Origin: Goodfellowiella coeruleoviolacea
Lineage (GTDB): Bacteria > Actinomycetota > Actinomycetes > Mycobacteriales > Pseudonocardiaceae
DNA: 64,000 nucleotides
Direction of reading: 5' to 3'
Assembly (NCBI RefSeq): GCF_024171785.1
Contig: NZ_JAMTCK010000007.1
Span: forward strand, 62,001-126,000
Shown: in pieces, positions 61,163 through 64,000 of the stretch
How positions within the stretch are numbered: position 1 is the first letter of the stretch
How the letters are laid out: each line of letters opens with the position of its first letter
Made by a program: the position numbers and the translations under genes
The notes under the pieces: model-generated
Told to the model about the DNA's origin: nothing
Databases searched by the model: none
What the model saw: the letters and a program-made list of their open reading frames with translations, nothing else

Positions 61163-61770
61163 TAGCGGACCCGCTGCCGGCGGGCCGTGTCCAGTTCCAG
61201 CCGCACCGCGGTGGGCAGCTGGTCGACGCCCAGTGCCTGCCGGGCCCGCTCCAGCACCCGCGCGTCCAGGGCGTGCCAGACCCGGCGCAGGTCGGTGCCC
61301 TCGCGCAGCCACAGCACCAGCCGCAGGGCCGGCCGGTCGCGGCTGCCGACCACCCGGGCCCTGGCCCTGGCCACGCCGTCCACTCGCTCGGCGTCGGCGC
61401 GCACCGCGCCGGCCACGGCGGCGGGGGTGACCCGCAGCCGGTCGGTGGGCGAGCGGTCCAGCACGAACGCGGGATGCCGCTCCGGCCGCACCGCGCGGAC
61501 CAGCACGGCCAGCCCCAGCACCAGCAGCACCAGCCCGACCAGCACGGCCAGCACCCTGGCCAGCGCGGCGTGCCCGGCCAGCCAGGTCATGGCGAGCGGG
61601 TCCAGCACCGGCCGGGCGGCCCGGCCGTGGCCGAGCCAGCCGGCACCCACCACCAGGGCGGCCACCCCGGCCAGCAGCCCGAGCAGGCCGACAACCAGGG
61701 TCACCGCGCGTTCGACGGCGATCGGCCGCGCCACCGAGGCGGCCGGGGTGGTTCGCGTCGCGCGGGTCAT
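61162..61770 (-). CDS. DUF6286 protein, last gene of the Asp23 operon
   Basis: Predicted 202 residues, two membrane helices (VTLVVGLLGLLAGVAALVVGAGWL and VLAVLVGLVLLVLGLAVLV) and a C-terminal cytosolic domain of about 110 residues (DRLRVTPAAVAGAVRADAERVDGVARARARVVGSRDRPALRLVLWLREGTDL) that resembles the Asp23 fold. This is the actinobacterial counterpart of AmaP, the anchor that holds Asp23 at the membrane. ATG at 61770 overlaps the previous stop by four bases. Ribosome site AGGA. Confidence 0.8.
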   Translation of the reverse strand: MTRATRTTPAASVARPIAVERAVTLVVGLLGLLAGVAALVVGAGWLGHGRAARPVLDPLAMTWLAGHAALARVLAVLVGLVLLVLGLAVLVRAVRPERHPAFVLDRSPTDRLRVTPAAVAGAVRADAERVDGVARARARVVGSRDRPALRLVLWLREGTDLRRVWHALDARVLERARQALGVDQLPTAVRLELDTARRQRVR

Positions 61771-62303
61771 CGCGGCGTCCTGGCCGAGTCGACCACCACG
61801 GCGACCCGCGGCGAGCGCGGCATGGGCAGGTCGGCGACGGCCTGCCCGGCCACCTCCCGCACCCGGGAGCGCAGTTGGTCCTCGGTGTCGAACCGGCTGG
61901 CCGCGTGCACCCGGACCGTCCGCGCACCGGCCCGCACCCGGGCCCGGTCCACCCCGCCCTCGGCGCGGACCTGGTCGCCGACCAGTCGGGCCAGCGACCG
62001 CCGCGAGGTGGTCACGCTGACCTCCGGCGCCGGGCTGTGCAGCCGGATCCCGCGGTGGCGGGCGGTGAGCGCGGCCAGCACCAGCAGCAGGCCGAGCACG
62101 GCCACGGCCGCGGCGAGCAGCCGCACCCCCGGGCTGGCCCAGGACAGCGCGGCCAGCCGCGCGCGCCAGGCCGGCCAGGGCACCACCAGCGGCCCCGCGT
62201 CCGGCCGCGCCCACGCCCAGGCGGTCTCGCCGGCCAGCGCCAGCCCGACCCCGGCCACGGCCAGGCCGAGCAGCGCGGCCAGACAACGCACCAACACCCG
62301 CAT
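61767..62303 (-). CDS. Alkaline-shock-type membrane anchor (DUF6286/AmaP-like)
   Basis: Predicted 178 residues. Two helices (VLVRCLAALLGLAVAGVGLALAG and VRLLAAAVAVLGLLLVLAALTA) and a cytosolic Asp23-like domain (PAPEVSVTTSRRSLARLVGDQVRAEGGVDRARVRAGARTVRVHAASRF). Paralogous to its downstream neighbour in layout. Probably anchors Asp23 proteins from the same operon. ATG at 62303 lies 4 nt after the previous stop, ribosome site TGAGG. Confidence 0.78.
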   Translation of the reverse strand: MRVLVRCLAALLGLAVAGVGLALAGETAWAWARPDAGPLVVPWPAWRARLAALSWASPGVRLLAAAVAVLGLLLVLAALTARHRGIRLHSPAPEVSVTTSRRSLARLVGDQVRAEGGVDRARVRAGARTVRVHAASRFDTEDQLRSRVREVAGQAVADLPMPRSPRVAVVVDSARTPR

Positions 62304-62307
62304 GGCC

Positions 62308-62910
62308 TCACTCCACTCTCGGTCGGGACCGGGGCAGCAGCGCGGACACGGTGACCGACACCGAGCGCACCCGGTGCCCGGTCAGCCGGCGCACCGCCTG
62401 GCGCACCCGCTCACCCACCTCGTCGACGGTGGCGCGGATCGGCGCCGGGTACACCAGGGCGAGTTCCACGGCCACGTCCAGATCGGCGCCGTCATCGTCG
62501 GCCCTGCCCTCGGTGCCACGGCCCCCCGTGCCACGGCCCTTGGTGCCACGGCCCTCGGTGCCACGGCCCGAGAGCCGGGCCCTGGCACCCGGCACCGCAC
62601 GGCCGCCGGCCGCCGCCGACCCGCCGGACAGCGTGCCCGGCACCTGGTCGGCGGTGTGCTCGACGATTCGGCGCAGCACGGTGTGGTCGATGCGCAGAGC
62701 GCCCCGGTCGGCCGGGTCGGCCGACTCGGCCGCTGACCCGACCGGTGCCGACTTGGCCGGTGCCGACTGGGCCGGTGCCGGTTCAGCCCGTGCCGGTTCA
62801 GCCGGCGCCGGCCGGGGTTCCCCTGGTTGGCCCGGCACCCGCCAGGGGCGGGCCGGCCGCGTCCGGCCGGCGTCGTGGCCACGGGACCGACCGGCGTGCC
62901 CGGTGCTCAC
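62308..62910 (-). CDS. Asp23/Gls24-family protein with low-complexity segments
   Basis: Predicted 200 residues. Starts with a long Pro/Ala/Arg/Glu-rich disordered region (about 1-65), then the Asp23 fold in two parts (LRIDHTVLRRIVEHTADQVPGT and DLDVAVELALVYPAPIRATVDEVGERVRQAVRRLTGHRVRSVSVTVSAL). They are split by a loop with four RGTxG pentapeptides encoded by a 15-bp tandem repeat. Envelope-stress role inferred from family. GTG at 62910 overlaps the stop of the DUF2273 gene by four bases. Confidence 0.8.
   Translation of the reverse strand: MSTGHAGRSRGHDAGRTRPARPWRVPGQPGEPRPAPAEPARAEPAPAQSAPAKSAPVGSAAESADPADRGALRIDHTVLRRIVEHTADQVPGTLSGGSAAAGGRAVPGARARLSGRGTEGRGTKGRGTGGRGTEGRADDDGADLDVAVELALVYPAPIRATVDEVGERVRQAVRRLTGHRVRSVSVTVSALLPRSRPRVE
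62506..62565. repeat. 15-bp tandem repeat inside an Asp23 gene
   Basis: Four units of GCCCTCGGTGCCACG (62506, 62521, 62536, 62551) with few changes; in frame on the minus strand they encode RGTxG pentapeptides. Confidence 0.85.
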
Positions 62911-63083
62911 CGGGCACGCCCCCGCCCGATCAGGTCACCCAGGTCGAGTTTGCCGTCCAGGGCGCGGCCGATGCCGAGGCCGATGAGCCCGACCACCAGG
63001 GTGATCAGGAACGCGGCAAACCCGCCCGTGGCGGCGAGACCGAGGATGAGACCGGCGAACAACCCGGTCTGGGTTCCGTTCAT
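62907..63083 (-). CDS. DUF2273 small membrane protein
   Basis: Predicted 58 residues. MNGTQTGLFAGLILGL-AATGGFAAFLITLVVGLIGLGIGRALDGKLDLGDLIG shows two close membrane helices and the GRxLDGxLDL end that marks DUF2273, the small partner always found in Asp23 operons. ATG at 63083 follows GAGGAG by about 8 nt; a GTG five codons upstream is possible. Overlaps the next Asp23 gene by four bases and follows the previous gene after 21 nt. Confidence 0.85.
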   Translation of the reverse strand: MNGTQTGLFAGLILGLAATGGFAAFLITLVVGLIGLGIGRALDGKLDLGDLIGRGRAR

Positions 63084-63104
63084 GGTCAGGCTCCTCACCG
63101 AGAT

Positions 63105-63434
63105 TCACCGAGATCCGCTTCGTGGCCGTGGCACGGACCGCTCCACCAGGTCGGCGATGACCACGTCCACCGGCACCGGGCCGGCCACCTCCCGCACCCG
63201 GCGCCGCAACTCATCCACCACCCGGGGCACGGGCTGGCCGAAGTAGAGCACCACGGCGATCTCCACCGGGGTGCCGCCGACTCCGGTGCGCACCCCGACC
63301 ACCCGCCGACCGGGCTGGTAGGAGGTGACCGTGCCGTAGGCGCCGGTGGTCAGCGCGTGCACGGCCGGGTGTCCCAACACCGCGTCGTGCACGCGCTCCG
63401 CCAGGCTGGGCGCGCTCACCGGGCGCGCACTCAC
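63105..63434 (-). CDS. Asp23-like short protein
   Basis: Predicted 109 residues, one Asp23/Gls24 fold with the order LAERVHDAVLGHPAVHALTTGAYGTVTSYQPGRRVVGVRTGVGGTPVEIAVVLYFGQPVPRVVDELRRRVREVAG and the hydrophobic strand VPVDVVIADLV. GTG at 63434 overlaps the stop of the first Asp23 gene by four bases, so the two are coupled. Likely a subunit of the membrane-associated Asp23 network. Confidence 0.82.
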   Translation of the reverse strand: MSARPVSAPSLAERVHDAVLGHPAVHALTTGAYGTVTSYQPGRRVVGVRTGVGGTPVEIAVVLYFGQPVPRVVDELRRRVREVAGPVPVDVVIADLVERSVPRPRSGSR

Positions 63435-64000
63435 CTGACCCTCGGCGCAGGTTCGGCCTGCCCGTCGTCCTCGGGCAGGTGGATGTCGTTGACCGCGATG
63501 TTCACCTCGATCACCTCAAGCCCGGTGATCCGCTCCACCGCGGTGATCACGTTGCGCCGCACGGCCCTGGCCAGCTCCACGATGCCCACGCCGTACTCGA
63601 CCACCAGGTCCAGGTCGACCGCGGCCTGCTTCTCGCCGACCTCCACGGACACCCCGGCGGTGCTGGAGGTGCCGGCCCCGGGGATGCGTTCCCGGATCGC
63701 GCCGAACGCGCGCGCCATGCCGGCCCCGCCCAGTTCGTGCACGCCCGAGATCTCCCTGGCGGCGATGGCGGCGACCTTCTGCACCACGGCCGACGAGATG
63801 GTGGTGCGGCCCTGCGTGGTCTCGTCGGCCAGCCGCGACTGGCGGCTGTCCCCGGCCCGGGGCGCGGGCGCACCGGCCTGCCCGGGCGGGGTGGGGCGCC
63901 CGGGCAGGCCGGGCCCCGCCTCACTGAGTTCGATGCCGCTGGAGCCGCCGGGGCCGGCACCAGCGCCGGGGCCAGGTCTGGACGGACTGCTCGACGTCAT
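63431..64000 (-). CDS. Asp23/Gls24 envelope-stress protein, at the window edge
   Basis: Predicted 189 residues from an ATG at the very edge (63998-64000); a longer start outside the window cannot be excluded because the ribosome site is not visible. The N-terminal about 65 residues are Gly/Pro/Ala-rich and disordered. The Asp23 domain follows (TTISSAVVQKVAAIAAREISGVHELGGAGMARAFGAI, AAVDLDLVVEYGVGIVELARAVRRNVITAVERITGLEVIEVNIAVNDIHLP). The most canonical Asp23 in the cluster. First visible gene of the leftward operon. Confidence 0.88.
   Translation of the reverse strand: MTSSSPSRPGPGAGAGPGGSSGIELSEAGPGLPGRPTPPGQAGAPAPRAGDSRQSRLADETTQGRTTISSAVVQKVAAIAAREISGVHELGGAGMARAFGAIRERIPGAGTSSTAGVSVEVGEKQAAVDLDLVVEYGVGIVELARAVRRNVITAVERITGLEVIEVNIAVNDIHLPEDDGQAEPAPRVR

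Overview
The window is chromosomal DNA from a very GC-rich actinomycete. Codon use is strongly G/C-ending, many genes start with GTG, and leaderless -10 boxes of the TANNNT type are common. The gene content (SARP and LAL regulators, PucR, LytR-CpsA-Psr, DUF3817, DUF3618 plus holin-X, an Asp23/DUF2273/DUF6286 operon, DUF4360 proteins) fits the Pseudonocardiales best. That placement is an inference from gene style, not a database match. I see no rRNA, tRNA, CRISPR, insertion sequence or prophage. The layout looks like ordinary core and accessory chromosome.

Left part (1-25 kb): a cut-off PBP4-type peptidase; a SulP transporter fused to a beta-carbonic anhydrase, with its own upstream promoter; a DedA membrane protein; a lone SARP/AfsR regulator; Tex; a lone LAL-type LuxR regulator; two tandem secreted DUF4360 paralogues; a TPR protein; a MacB-like ABC exporter pair; a LacI regulator divergent from a secreted M14 zinc carboxypeptidase.

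Middle (25-44 kb): an AraC regulator with a TTA codon, an amidohydrolase, then a fatty-acid block: a FadB/FadJ-type hydratase/dehydrogenase with its thiolase in one operon, divergent from an acyl-CoA dehydrogenase and an alpha-methylacyl-CoA racemase. Two small genes follow, each preceded by the same inverted repeat. Next is a compact leftward operon: NCS1 permease, HyuA-type hydantoinase/oxoprolinase, three tandem DUF917 (S-methyl-thiohydantoin desulfurase-like) proteins and a PucR regulator. It probably imports and breaks down a hydantoin-like or purine-derived ring compound.

Right part (44-64 kb): DUF3817 pair, GcvT, a RutE-like nitroreductase, a DUF3618/holin-X pair, a histidine phosphatase, ornithine aminotransferase RocD, secreted lactonase-fold and SGNH proteins, an LCP cell-wall ligase, several very small genes, a lipoprotein alpha/beta hydrolase without its nucleophile serine, an XRE-cupin regulator with an EamA exporter, an ATP-dependent DNA ligase, and the Asp23 envelope-stress operon running off the right edge.

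The most unusual items are a 34-residue peptide gene (56311-56415) with eight cysteines in two near-identical heptads; the triple DUF917 operon; a dispersed intergenic repeat (near 11.6 and 44.0 kb); and several short tandem repeat arrays that overlap stop codons.
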